A stretch of DNA of 64,000 nt, taken from Streptomyces violaceoruber (GTDB taxonomy: Bacteria > Actinomycetota > Actinomycetes > Streptomycetales > Streptomycetaceae). Shown here one piece after another: positions 26,512 through 35,163 of the stretch. A model generated the notes under the pieces. It was not told the DNA's origin and ran no database searches. It was given only the letters and a program-made list of their open reading frames with translations. The position numbers and the translations under genes were made by a program. The DNA is taken from the NCBI GenBank assembly GCA_000720805.1, contig JODI01000009.1, positions 1 through 64,000 of the forward strand. The letters are read 5' to 3'. The stretch's first letter is position 1; each line of letters begins with the position of its first letter.

Positions 26512-27649
26512 CGTTGCTCCTCCTCAGCAGCTCTCCGGCATACAGCGTCGCTCCCGGCCCGAACTGCAGCCCGATATGGCTCGCAGCCGCGTGCACATCG
26601 CGCCAGAGGCGCTGCAGCGGACTGTCCTGCGTCTGCGCCCTGGTGCCCGCGCAGGCGAACAGCCGGTCGGTCGCAGCGGTCAGCAGCTCGGCCGCCAGGG
26701 CGCAGTCCCGCGCCCCACGGCCGACGAGCTCGCCGGTCACCCCGCCGGCGTCGGCGACCTCGGCGACCCGCTCCAGCAGCAGCTGGGCCGCGTCGATCTC
26801 GCCGGTGGCCCGCGCCAGGGTGTGCTCGTACAGCACACGGTCCTGGGAGGAGACGGCGTTCTGCCCGGTCGGCCCGGCCAGTTTCGCGGCGATCCACGAG
26901 GTCCACACGGCCGCGGCGCCGCGGGCCGCGCCGAGCATCGGCAGCGCGAAGGCCAGCCCGTTGACCGCGCGCATGGGCACGGTGTGGCAGATCGCCTCGG
27001 CACCCGGACCGAGGCCGGCCGAGATGGCCGCACGGGTGCAGGCCCGCGCGTCCGGCACGAACACCCCGTCGAGCACGAGGGTGTTGCTTCCTGTTCCGCG
27101 CATGCCCATCGGGTACCAGCTGTCGACGATCCCGTACGCCTGTCGCGGCACCGCGAAGAACCACGGCTCCTCCCCCGCCTTGGCGCACACCAGCGCCCAG
27201 TCGGAGTGGTCGACGACGCTGACGAACGGCCAGGTGCCCGAGACGTGCCAGCCGCCCGCCGTCCTCTCGGCGCGGCCGAGCGGCATCAGGGCACCGACGA
27301 TCAGGGCGTCGGGACCGGCGGACCACAGCTCGCCCTGGCCCTCGTCCGGCAGATAGGCGGCCATCCGGCCGAGACTCGCCGTGAGGGAGGCGTACCAGGC
27401 GGTCGAGGCGCACGCCTCGCCCAGCACCGCGACCGGCTCCACGAGCTCGGTGAAGGTCGCGGCCCTGCCGCCGTGCGCCACCGGAACGAAGTGGGCGGCG
27501 AAACCGCCCTGAAGAACCGCACGGACCACGTCGGGGCTCAGCCGGCGCTGCTGCTCGGCGTCGGCTGCCCGCTTGCCGGCGAGCTCGGCGATCCGGCGGG
27601 CTCCGGCCGCCAGGGGGGACCGCTCCTGGGTCATCGCGTCCTCGCTCAT
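26504..27649 (-). CDS. actVA-ORF5: FMN-dependent hydroxylase component (ActVA-ORF5)
   Basis: 381 aa with the acyl-CoA dehydrogenase-like fold of class D flavin monooxygenases. Blocks: AEQQRRLSPDVVRAVLQGGF, GWHVSGTWPFVSVVDHSDW, MGMRGTGSNTLVLDGVFVPD. With FMNH2 from ActVB it hydroxylates dihydrokalafungin and its precursor at C-6 and C-8. ATG overlaps the actVA-ORF4 stop (ATGA). Confidence 0.95.
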   Translation of the reverse strand: MSEDAMTQERSPLAAGARRIAELAGKRAADAEQQRRLSPDVVRAVLQGGFAAHFVPVAHGGRAATFTELVEPVAVLGEACASTAWYASLTASLGRMAAYLPDEGQGELWSAGPDALIVGALMPLGRAERTAGGWHVSGTWPFVSVVDHSDWALVCAKAGEEPWFFAVPRQAYGIVDSWYPMGMRGTGSNTLVLDGVFVPDARACTRAAISAGLGPGAEAICHTVPMRAVNGLAFALPMLGAARGAAAVWTSWIAAKLAGPTGQNAVSSQDRVLYEHTLARATGEIDAAQLLLERVAEVADAGGVTGELVGRGARDCALAAELLTAATDRLFACAGTRAQTQDSPLQRLWRDVHAAASHIGLQFGPGATLYAGELLRRSNDG

Positions 27650-28530
27650 GCCGGACGCACCGGGGCCCAGCCGGTCTTGGCCAGCCACTGGTCGAGGGTG
27701 AGCAACTGCGGGAAACGAGCGCGCAGCGTGGGGATGTCGGCGTGATAGCCGATCCCGTTGAGCCAGGTGTACGAGATCGCCTGCCATTCGAAGCCCGTGC
27801 GGTGCAGCTCCGGTATCGGCACCGAGACGAAGCGGGCGGGCAGTCCGGTGTGCCGGCCGAACGCGTCCGCGATCTGCTCGCCGGTCAGCTCGTCCCCCGC
27901 CAGCTCGATCTTGGCGCCGCCGCAGGTTGCGGGGTCGTCGAAGGCGTCGGCCGCGAAATACCCGATGTCGGGGCCACTGATCATCTGCAGGGTGTTGGTC
28001 GGTCCGAGTCCCCGCCGGAAGGTCAGCACGCCGTCCTCCATGACGAGGGGCGACATGTCGTGGTTCAGGTTCTCCATGAAGTACGACGGCCGCAGGAAGG
28101 TGAAGTTGAGCTCGTTCTCCTGGATCCGCTGCTCGATCGCGAGCTTGGACAGCCGCCAGTTCACGCCCTCCGGCCGCTCCGCCCCGCCGACCGAGCTGTG
28201 TACGTAGTGCTGGATGCCGAGGTCGCGAGCGGCGTCGGCGCAGATCTTGCCCTGCCGCTCCTCGCCCTCCACGCCCGCCGGTGTCATCGGCGTCTGGATG
28301 CTGAACACCCCGTAGGCGCCCTTCATCGCCGCGCGCACCGACTCGGCGTCCTCGAGGTCGCCGGTGTGCAGGCTCGCGCCCAGCTCCCGCAGCTCCTTGG
28401 CCCTGGGCGCGCCCGGGTCGCGGACGAAGGCCCGGACGGTCCAGCCGCGTTCCAGCAGGTACCGGGCCGCGGAGCCGCCCTGCTTGCCGGTGGCGCCGAG
28501 GACCAGTACGGGCTTGTTCTCATCGGGCAT
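27646..28530 (-). CDS. actVA-ORF4: NmrA-like NAD(P)-binding protein (ActVA-ORF4)
   Basis: 294 aa atypical short-chain reductase with GATGKQGGSAARYLL near the N terminus (residues 12-26) but no Tyr-x-x-x-Lys in the normal place. ActVA-ORF4 is needed for the C-10 coupling that dimerises dihydrokalafungin units into actinorhodin. It lies between actVA-ORF3 (24 bp upstream) and actVA-ORF5 (overlapping stop/start). Confidence 0.94.
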   Translation of the reverse strand: MPDENKPVLVLGATGKQGGSAARYLLERGWTVRAFVRDPGAPRAKELRELGASLHTGDLEDAESVRAAMKGAYGVFSIQTPMTPAGVEGEERQGKICADAARDLGIQHYVHSSVGGAERPEGVNWRLSKLAIEQRIQENELNFTFLRPSYFMENLNHDMSPLVMEDGVLTFRRGLGPTNTLQMISGPDIGYFAADAFDDPATCGGAKIELAGDELTGEQIADAFGRHTGLPARFVSVPIPELHRTGFEWQAISYTWLNGIGYHADIPTLRARFPQLLTLDQWLAKTGWAPVRPA

Positions 28531-28554
28531 GGCTGTACCTTTCGTTGGTCGTCG

Positions 28555-29388
28555 TCACGAGACGCGGGAACCTGCGGGCGAGGTGGACACCGAGAGCCGG
28601 CTGACCGACAGCCGCGCCCCTTGGCCGAAGTAGCGCTCCAGGAACAGCCCCAGGCCGAAGCTGAGGCCGCGCGGCCGTACGGGCTCCTCCCGGCCGCCGT
28701 TGTCCCGCCGGAGCCAGCGCGCGTCCAGCGAGCGGAAGCCGATCCGGTCCACGGACAGCACCTCCTGCCCGTCGGCCTTCCAGTGGGCGGTGCCGGCCGC
28801 GACGTCGTAACCGACCTCGAGCCGGTGGAGCGTGCCGGGGGTGCGGTCCGCGACCGGGACGCAGTAGGTGAAGGACGCGAACGCGGCGTCCGGCTGGAGC
28901 GCGAGCCGCTCGTAGACCGCGTAGAGGCGGCTGTGCGTGAGGAAGAAGTCGAAGATCATGCCGGTCTCGAGGTCGACCGAGATCAGACCGCCCGCGCCGA
29001 GCCGGGGGTCCGCGGTCGCCTCGGCCACGTCGTCGTACGGATGGGAGCGCAGGCCGAAGCCGCGCAGTCCCATCTCGGCCGTGACCGAGAGCAGTTCGCC
29101 CGGCACCGCGGTGAACCCGCCGCGCGCCGATGCGGTGCCACCGGTGGTGAAGGCCCCCCACCGCAGATGGAGCGGGGCACCGTCCGGCCCTGGCTTGGGC
29201 TCGGTGAACGCCGGCCGCCTGGTCCCGGGACGGACGGCGCTCGGCACGACCACCAGGCCGTCCGGCCCGCCGCGGACCACCCCGTCCCCTTCCGGGAGAC
29301 CGTCGACCGGGCGCAGCCGCCATGGCGCGCCCGGTCCCTCGGTCACCAGTCCCCCGGTGAATTCCTCACGGAAGATCTCTGTGCTCAT
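28555..29388 (-). CDS. actVA-ORF3: ActVA-ORF3-type protein of unknown function
   Basis: 277 aa, strand-rich, no signal peptide. GGLISVDLETGMIFDFFLTH and ASFTYCVPVADRTPGTLHRL suggest a concanavalin-like beta-sandwich. Identity follows from position and length, since the S. coelicolor gene at this place encodes a protein of similar size. GGGAGGG lies 6 bp before ATG. A SARP-type box lies 50-80 bp upstream, so it may open a transcription unit running to actVA-ORF6. Biochemical role unknown. Confidence 0.85.
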   Translation of the reverse strand: MSTEIFREEFTGGLVTEGPGAPWRLRPVDGLPEGDGVVRGGPDGLVVVPSAVRPGTRRPAFTEPKPGPDGAPLHLRWGAFTTGGTASARGGFTAVPGELLSVTAEMGLRGFGLRSHPYDDVAEATADPRLGAGGLISVDLETGMIFDFFLTHSRLYAVYERLALQPDAAFASFTYCVPVADRTPGTLHRLEVGYDVAAGTAHWKADGQEVLSVDRIGFRSLDARWLRRDNGGREEPVRPRGLSFGLGLFLERYFGQGARLSVSRLSVSTSPAGSRVS

Positions 29389-29439
29389 CCGGCCCTCCCC
29401 GTGGTGTGCCCTTCCTAGGGGCTCCACCCTGTCAAGAGG

Positions 29440-29471
29440 GCATCGAGGGGCGCTCGAAGCGGGGTCGAAGG
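29440..29471 (-). promoter_or_regulatory. SARP box upstream of actVA-ORF3
   Basis: TCGA cores at 29443, 29454 and 29465: three at exact 11-bp spacing. On the minus strand they read TCGACCC, TCGAGCG and TCGATGC, directed toward actVA-ORF3. The start codon lies 52 bp beyond the nearest repeat. It lies between actVA-ORF2 and ORF3, within what is usually treated as one operon. Confidence 0.7.
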
Positions 29472-29490
29472 CGCCCGGGGCCGGTCCGGG

Positions 29491-29886
29491 TCAGACGTTG
29501 CGGCCACGCTGGGCGGTGTCGTCGCCGAGGCCCCAGGTGATGATGCGCTTGGGGTGGATACGGATCATCGCGGTGCCGAAGTACGGGTGCGGCGGCTGGG
29601 CGTCGGTCAGTGCCTCGGCCCGGCCCCGCACTTCGATACCGCGTACGTTCCACGGCTGCATGGAGATCAGGTCGTCGACGACGAAGGCGACCTGTTCGTT
29701 CTTGCCGACGTTGCGGAACTTCTTGCTGGCCGTCAGATTGTGGCCGCCGATGTCGATCGTGCCGGTCTCGGTGTTGATCCGGAACGAGACGGGATTGACC
29801 TGGGGCTGACCGTCGGGCGCCACGGTGGCCAGCCGGCCTAGGTTCTGGGAGGCGTAGTACTCGAGCTCGTCAGGAGTGAAAGGCAT
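29491..29886 (-). CDS. actVA-ORF2: PPOX-class F420/flavin-dependent oxidoreductase-like protein
   Basis: 131 aa split-barrel flavin-binding fold: LATVAPDGQPQVNPVSFRIN and ASKKFRNVGKNEQVAFVVDD. The lack of membrane segments and short length fit F420-dependent PPOX proteins. In actinorhodin synthesis the role of ActVA-ORF2 is not firmly known. It starts 1 bp after the stop of actVA-ORF1's neighbour spacing region, that is 1 bp separates it from actVA-ORF1's 3' end. Confidence 0.9.
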   Translation of the reverse strand: MPFTPDELEYYASQNLGRLATVAPDGQPQVNPVSFRINTETGTIDIGGHNLTASKKFRNVGKNEQVAFVVDDLISMQPWNVRGIEVRGRAEALTDAQPPHPYFGTAMIRIHPKRIITWGLGDDTAQRGRNV

Positions 29887-29887
29887 G

Positions 29888-31489
29888 TCAGCTTCCTTGG
29901 GCCTTGGTGTGGTCGGATAATTCCCGGCCGGGCACGGGGCCCGCCGGGGGCGTCGGAGTCGTGACGGTGGAGGGCAGCCAGCGGAGCACGGCGAGGGCGC
30001 CCGCGAAGGCCACCGCGGCAGCCGCCCCGGCGGCCAGATGCATGGCGTCCACGAAGGCCTGCCGTGCGGGACCGACAAGTCCGCTCTCCCCCAGCCGAGT
30101 CGCAGCCAGGAGCGTGGCGTCCAGGGACTCGCCGGCCTCGTGCCGCGCGGAGGGCGGCAGTACGGCGAGCTCGTCCTCGACGCCGCGGCGGTAGGCGGCG
30201 CCCATGAGGGAGCCGAGTACCGCGACGCCCAGGGCGCCGCCCAGCTGGCGCACGGTGTTGTTCATCGCGGAGGCCACGCCCGCCTTCTCGCGTGGGATCG
30301 CGTTCATGATGGACACGGCTGCGGTCGGCATGACGCAGGCTACGCCCGCGCCCAGTGCGGCGAACAGGACGAGGATCAGCCAGAGCGGAGCGTGCTGGGT
30401 CACGAAGACGACTCCGGAGAGTGAGGCGGTCACGGCCAGCATTCCCGCCGCGCACACGTTCCGGGGGCCGATCGAGCGCACCAGAACCGTACTGAGGGGT
30501 CCGCAGACCACGTTCGCGACGGCCAGCGCCACGGTACAACTCCCGGCCTGCAGCGGGGTGTAGCCACGCACGCTCTGCAGGTAGAAGGCGCTGAAGAAGA
30601 GGAAGCCCATCATCGCGAAGCTGACGAAGCCGACGGCCGCGACGGCGGTGGAGAAGGCTTTCAGCCGGAAGAAGCCGAGCTCCAGCGAGGGCTCCGCGGT
30701 ACGGCGCTCGTGCCACAGGAACACACCGAGCAGGCCGAGGCCCGCCAGGCCGGGCCCCCAGACCGTGGGCTGGGTGACCCCGCCGGTCCGCCCGGCCTCG
30801 ATGATCGCGTAGACGAGCAGCACGAGACCGGCGATCGAGAGCAGCAGCCCGGCCGCGTCGACGCGCTTGCCCGCGGCACCCCGGGTCTCGGGCACCAGCA
30901 GCGCCACCGCGACCAGGCAGACCGCCACGACCGGCACGTTGACCAGGAAGACCGAGCCCCACCAGAAGTGCGCGAGCAGCAGCCCTCCGGTGACGGGCCC
31001 GATGCCGAGGGCGAAGCCGACCGAGGCCGCCCAGATCCCGAGGGCCTTGGGGCGCTCACGCATCGGGAAGACCGCGGCGATGGTGGCGAGGGTGCTCGGC
31101 AGCACCGCCGCGCCGCTCACCCCCATGCAGGCACGGGCGGCGATGAGCTGCTCCGGCGACCCGGCGTAGGCCCCGGCCAGGGACGAGAGCCCGAACAGGC
31201 CGAGACCCAGCAGGAGTACGCGCCTGCGGCCCAGCCGGTCGCCGAGCACGCCCCAGGTGAACAGGGTCGCCGCGAAGGCCAGGGTGTAGGCGCTGAGCAC
31301 CCATTCGACCTGGCTGTGCGAGGCGCCGAGGCCCTGCTCCGGGTCGGTGAGGGTGCGCAGCGTCACGTTGAGCACGGTGTTGTCGAGGATGATGCTCACC
31401 AGGCTGAGGACCATCACCGCGAGAACGGCCCAGCGCCGCGGATGCCCCTCGTGCGCCGGGCCGCCCGGTCGAGCGGGACCCGGTGTCAC
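29888..31489 (-). CDS. actVA-ORF1: MFS exporter (DHA2) ActVA-ORF1
   Basis: 533 aa, 14-segment EmrB/QacA-type transporter: IILDNTVLNVTL in TM1, GVLGDRLGRRRVLLLG (motif A), GIGPVTGGLLLAHF (motif C). Third efflux system of the cluster, probably exporting late intermediates or product. Codon 524 (29918-29920 on the opposite strand) is the rare TTA, so full-length translation needs the bldA tRNA. GTG overlaps the actVI-ORF4 stop codon (GTGA). Confidence 0.95.
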   Translation of the reverse strand: MTPGPARPGGPAHEGHPRRWAVLAVMVLSLVSIILDNTVLNVTLRTLTDPEQGLGASHSQVEWVLSAYTLAFAATLFTWGVLGDRLGRRRVLLLGLGLFGLSSLAGAYAGSPEQLIAARACMGVSGAAVLPSTLATIAAVFPMRERPKALGIWAASVGFALGIGPVTGGLLLAHFWWGSVFLVNVPVVAVCLVAVALLVPETRGAAGKRVDAAGLLLSIAGLVLLVYAIIEAGRTGGVTQPTVWGPGLAGLGLLGVFLWHERRTAEPSLELGFFRLKAFSTAVAAVGFVSFAMMGFLFFSAFYLQSVRGYTPLQAGSCTVALAVANVVCGPLSTVLVRSIGPRNVCAAGMLAVTASLSGVVFVTQHAPLWLILVLFAALGAGVACVMPTAAVSIMNAIPREKAGVASAMNNTVRQLGGALGVAVLGSLMGAAYRRGVEDELAVLPPSARHEAGESLDATLLAATRLGESGLVGPARQAFVDAMHLAAGAAAAVAFAGALAVLRWLPSTVTTPTPPAGPVPGRELSDHTKAQGS

Positions 31490-32406
31490 AGGTCCGGCAC
31501 CAGGACGAGCTTCCCGCGCACATGGCCCTGCTCCAGCCTGTGGTGGGCCTCGGCCGCCTTGGCGAAGGGAAGGACGGCCTCGACGTGCGGCCGCAGCCGG
31601 CCCTCGGCGCACAGCGCGGCCAGGGCGGCGAGCCGCTCGGCGGATCGCACCACCTGCGGCATGACGATGCCCTCCTGGGCCGCGGCACGGAAGTTGGCGA
31701 TGGTGGCGATCCGGGCCCGGTCCGCGACGAGTTCGAGCGACACCGCGAGCGCCTCCGGTCCGCCGTGGCAGTCGAGGGCCGCGTCGACGCCGTCCGGGGC
31801 CAGGGCGCGCACCCGGTCGGCGAAGCCCGGGCCGTAGGCGACCGGCAGCGCGCCCAGCGAGCGCAGATAATCGTGGTTGTGCTCGCCGGCGCTCCCGATC
31901 GCCGTGCCGCCCCGCTCCCGGACGAGCTGGACGGCGAGGCTGCCGACCCCGCCGGCCGCGGCGTGCACGAGCACGGTGTCCCCCTCGCCTACCCGCAGCG
32001 CGGCCACGGCGATGTCAGCGGTCTGCCCCACGGCCGAGAGGGACCCCGCGACCTCCCAGGACAGCTGCGGCGGCTTGGCGGTGATCTGGTCCGCGCCGAC
32101 GGCGAGCACCTCCGCGCCGGACTGCAGCACGGCGAACCCCAGCACCTCGTCGCCGGGCGCGAACCCGGTCACCTCCGGCCCGGTCCGCTCGACGACCCCG
32201 GCGAACTCGTTGCCGAGGATCTGCGGAAACTCGACCGGATAACGACCCCGCATGCCGCCGGAGCGCACCCGGCAGTCGAACCCGTTGACCCCTGCGGCCC
32301 GCACCCGGACCGTCACCTGGCCCGGTCCTGGCACCGGCTCGGGGACATCGACGAGGCCCAGTACGTCCGGCCCGCCGAACTGGTGGATGGCTACGGCCTT
32401 AGGCAT
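31486..32406 (-). CDS. actVI-ORF4: Medium-chain quinone oxidoreductase-like enzyme (ActVI-ORF4)
   Basis: 306 aa NADPH:quinone oxidoreductase-type MDR protein: PGPGQVTVRVRAAGVNGFD, NEFAGVVERTGP, and the nucleotide-binding VHAAAGGVGSLAVQLV. Zinc-binding cysteines are absent. Similar to ActVI-ORF2 in fold; proposed to act in reduction of pyran ring intermediates as a partly redundant enoyl reductase. Starts 29 bp after actVI-ORF3. Confidence 0.92.
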   Translation of the reverse strand: MPKAVAIHQFGGPDVLGLVDVPEPVPGPGQVTVRVRAAGVNGFDCRVRSGGMRGRYPVEFPQILGNEFAGVVERTGPEVTGFAPGDEVLGFAVLQSGAEVLAVGADQITAKPPQLSWEVAGSLSAVGQTADIAVAALRVGEGDTVLVHAAAGGVGSLAVQLVRERGGTAIGSAGEHNHDYLRSLGALPVAYGPGFADRVRALAPDGVDAALDCHGGPEALAVSLELVADRARIATIANFRAAAQEGIVMPQVVRSAERLAALAALCAEGRLRPHVEAVLPFAKAAEAHHRLEQGHVRGKLVLVPDL

Positions 32407-32435
32407 GCGTTCTCCACATTCGCTTGACGGTGCTG

Positions 32436-33074
32436 TTACTTGTTGACCTGCGTACTGGCCAGGACGGTCTGGGGCTTCGCCGGGTCCGGGAAGCACTCGA
32501 ACGGGCCCCACTCGTCCAGGATCGGCTGGTAGCGGTACCAGTAGAAGCCGGGCTGCTCGTAACTCGAGCCGCCCGGAACGAAGTTGAGCGTACCGGCGGT
32601 CTTCGGCGCCTTGTAGGTGACCTTCAGCGTCGGCAGGTCGAACTCGACACCGCCCTCGAACGGGCCGGACGCGCTGACGATGATGTCCCGGCCCTCGATC
32701 TTGACCTTGAGAGCGGAGTCGCCGAGGCCGCTGCCTCCGGTGAGCTTCACCTTCTTGACCTTCGCGCCCTCCGGGATCCGGTAGGCGGCCCGCACGTCCT
32801 TGACGATCTTGTTGTATTGGGCGAAGGCGGTGATCGGGTCCGGGTCGTACGTGGCCTGGAACTGCTTGCCGGCGCGGACCGAGGCGGGCACGGTGACATC
32901 GAAGCCACGCTGGTAGTCGTAGACCGGGTGCGTGTTGCCCTGCACCCAGGTGCGGCACTCGTACGGCACGGCGACGCTCGCGGCATGCGCACTGGTGCCC
33001 AGGGTCACGAGTCCCCCCAGGGCGAGGGCGGACGCGGTGGTCAGACGTATCACCTGTTGACGCGACGAGGTCAT
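32436..33074 (-). CDS. actVI-ORF3: Secreted ActVI-ORF3-type protein
   Basis: 212 aa with a clear signal peptide (RQQVIRLTTASALALGGLV then AHA, cleavage near residue 31). The mature part is strand-rich with two Cys (about residues 40 and 196) that could form a disulfide. It is the homologue by position and length of ActVI-ORF3, proposed to assist pyran ring formation as a dehydratase-like protein, perhaps outside the membrane. The biochemical role is weakly established. Confidence 0.9.
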   Translation of the reverse strand: MTSSRQQVIRLTTASALALGGLVTLGTSAHAASVAVPYECRTWVQGNTHPVYDYQRGFDVTVPASVRAGKQFQATYDPDPITAFAQYNKIVKDVRAAYRIPEGAKVKKVKLTGGSGLGDSALKVKIEGRDIIVSASGPFEGGVEFDLPTLKVTYKAPKTAGTLNFVPGGSSYEQPGFYWYRYQPILDEWGPFECFPDPAKPQTVLASTQVNK

Positions 33075-33180
33075 GGAAAGGTCTCCTTCGGACTCTTGGA
33101 ATACGAACTCGGGATGGACGTCGAGAACGGTCAGGGAGGGCAGAGGGGTCAGGGGTCAGGGGATCAAAAGGCCAGGGGGG

Positions 33181-34170
33181 TCAGGGAATGAGTACGACCC
33201 GGCCCAGCTGGGCCCTCGCCTCGACGACGGTGTGAGCCTCGGCGGCCCGCTCCAGGGGCAGCCGGGCGTGCACCGCGGACTTGACCTGGCCGTCGGCCAG
33301 CAGCCGGGTGAGTTCGGCGACGCCCGCCTCGTACTCGTGCGGGCGGCCGCCCCGCCAGGCCGACAGCGCGAAGCCGGTGACGTACTTGATGCCGATGAGG
33401 TCCATCACCGACACCCGTGGGATCTCCAACTCGCCACCGGACGAGCCGTAGAACACCAGCCGGCCGCCCGGGGCGAGCAGGCCGATGCCCTGGTGCAGGA
33501 CCTCGGCGCCGACGCCGTCCAGGATCAGGTCCGGGCCGCGGCCCCCGGTGAGTTCCCGGACCTCTTCGGCCCAGTGCGGGGAGCGGTGGTCGACGACGGC
33601 GTCGGCACCGTTCGTGCGGGCGAACTCCCGTTTGCCGGCCGCGCCCGCGGTGCCGATGATCCGGCCGGCCCCGGCCGCCCGGGCGAGCTGGACCGCGATG
33701 TGGCCCACGCCGCCGGCCGCCGCGTGCACCAGCACCGTCTCGCCCTTGGCCAGCTGCCCGGTCCGCAGGATGCCGAGGGCGATCAGTCCGGTGCCCGGGA
33801 GGACCGCGGCCTCGGCGGCGTCCAGCTCCTCGGGTACGGGTACGACGGTGACGGCGTCGACGACGACCTGCTCGGCGTAGGCGCCGTAGAGGGTGAAGGC
33901 GCCGACCCGGTCCCCCGGGCGCGGGACCACGACGCCGGGTCCCACCGCGGTGATCCTGCCGACCACGTCGCCGCCGAGCACGACGGGGAAGACGGGCTGC
34001 CACATCGGCGCGGGGAAGACCTCGCGCCGCATCTGGGTCTGCGCGTGGCCGACGCTGACGGCCTCGACGGCGATTCTCACCTGGCCGGGGCCGGGCTCGG
34101 GGACCTGGCGCTCGGCGACGTACAGCACGTCGGGATCCCCGTACCTGTCGAACTGCACGGCACGCATCAC
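33181..34170 (-). CDS. actVI-ORF2: Enoyl reductase for pyran ring (ActVI-ORF2)
   Basis: 329 aa MDR-family reductase without zinc ligands: PGPGQVRIAVEAVSVGHAQT, GGDVVGRITAVGPG, VHAAAGGVGHIAVQLA (NADPH-binding loop). ActVI-ORF2 reduces the C14-C15 double bond stereospecifically to the dihydrokalafungin precursor. Start is GTG overlapping the actVI-ORF1 stop; the adjacent ATG is also possible. AGGAGG lies 7 bp before the GTG. Confidence 0.94.
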   Translation of the reverse strand: MMRAVQFDRYGDPDVLYVAERQVPEPGPGQVRIAVEAVSVGHAQTQMRREVFPAPMWQPVFPVVLGGDVVGRITAVGPGVVVPRPGDRVGAFTLYGAYAEQVVVDAVTVVPVPEELDAAEAAVLPGTGLIALGILRTGQLAKGETVLVHAAAGGVGHIAVQLARAAGAGRIIGTAGAAGKREFARTNGADAVVDHRSPHWAEEVRELTGGRGPDLILDGVGAEVLHQGIGLLAPGGRLVFYGSSGGELEIPRVSVMDLIGIKYVTGFALSAWRGGRPHEYEAGVAELTRLLADGQVKSAVHARLPLERAAEAHTVVEARAQLGRVVLIP

Positions 34171-35090
34171 TTCTTCTCCTCCTGGGACTGCTCGGTCCGC
34201 CCCAGGGCGGCCAGTACGGCGTGGTGCCGGTCGTCACGGTCCCGGACCAGCTCGGCATAGGTCCGGTGTCCATAGGCGGCCTCGGTCTGTGCGACCAGGG
34301 CCTCGACGGCCTGCGGGGTGAGGGCGGGCTGTCCGAGCCCACGCCAGCCCTGTTCGAGGCCGCTGCCGAGATGCTCCAGCCACTTGCGCAGGCCGCCCGG
34401 ACCGCCGCCCAGGTGGAACGCGTGGAACGGTCCGACGGTGGACCAGCGCAGCCCGATCGAGTCGGTGACGATCCGGTCGAGCTCCTCGACGGTCACCACG
34501 CCTTCGAGGACGAGGTGGATGCTCTCGCGCAGCAGCGCGGACTGCAGCCGGTTGGCGGCGAAGCCGGGCAGCGCCCTGCGCAGTACGACCGGGGTCCGCC
34601 CGACCGACTCAAGGAAGGCCACCGTCCTCTTCACGGCCTCCGGGTCGGTGCGCTCCCCGCCGATCACCTCGACCAGCGGAACGATGTGCGGCGGGTTGAA
34701 CGGATGGGCGACGACCAGCCGGCCCGGTCCGGGCATGTCCCGGCTCAGATCGTCGGGGAGCAGTTTCGACGTCGAGGACAGTACGAGGGCCCGGCCCGGG
34801 GCGGCCTCGCCGATCTCGGCGAACAGCCGCTGCTTGAGAGGCAGGTCGTCGGGGGCGTTCTCGCAGACGAGGTCCGCTCCGGTCACCGCCCGCCCGACGT
34901 CCGGCTCGTACTCGATCCGCGCCGCCAGCTCGTCCGCCCGGCCCGGGGAGAACAGCTCGAGCCCCTCGCGCACGACGCGAGGGGCGTCAGGCCTGCGGCT
35001 GTTGACCCGTACGGTCAGCCCACAGGCGCTGAACAGATTGATCCATCCCAGGCCGATCGTGCCCGCCCCGATCACTGTCACGGTGCTCAT
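34167..35090 (-). CDS. actVI-ORF1: C-3 ketoreductase (ActVI-ORF1, 3-hydroxyacyl-CoA dehydrogenase fold)
   Basis: 307 aa. Rossmann motif VIGAGTIGLGW at the N terminus; VVAHPFNPPHIVPLVE holds the catalytic histidine of the hydroxyacyl-CoA dehydrogenase/lambda-crystallin family. It sets the 3S stereocentre of the pyran ring by reducing the bicyclic keto acid released by ActIV. Divergent from actVI-ORFA with a shared SARP box in the 73-bp gap. Confidence 0.95.
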   Translation of the reverse strand: MSTVTVIGAGTIGLGWINLFSACGLTVRVNSRRPDAPRVVREGLELFSPGRADELAARIEYEPDVGRAVTGADLVCENAPDDLPLKQRLFAEIGEAAPGRALVLSSTSKLLPDDLSRDMPGPGRLVVAHPFNPPHIVPLVEVIGGERTDPEAVKRTVAFLESVGRTPVVLRRALPGFAANRLQSALLRESIHLVLEGVVTVEELDRIVTDSIGLRWSTVGPFHAFHLGGGPGGLRKWLEHLGSGLEQGWRGLGQPALTPQAVEALVAQTEAAYGHRTYAELVRDRDDRHHAVLAALGRTEQSQEEKK

Positions 35091-35114
35091 GGCGACGAGG
35101 CTGGCAGGGCACAC

Positions 35115-35143
35115 TCGAACCCGGCTCGAGCGGACTTCGAGGC
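35115..35143. promoter_or_regulatory. SARP box between actVI-ORF1 and actVI-ORFA
   Basis: TCGAACC, TCGAGCG and TCGAGGC start at 35115, 35126 and 35137, exactly 11 bp apart. The last is 20 bp before the actVI-ORFA ATG, which leaves room for a -10 element but little leader, so that mRNA may be nearly leaderless. ActII-ORF4 is known to bind the equivalent S. coelicolor region. Confidence 0.8.
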
Positions 35144-35163
35144 CACGGGGCGACCGTGGCCGC

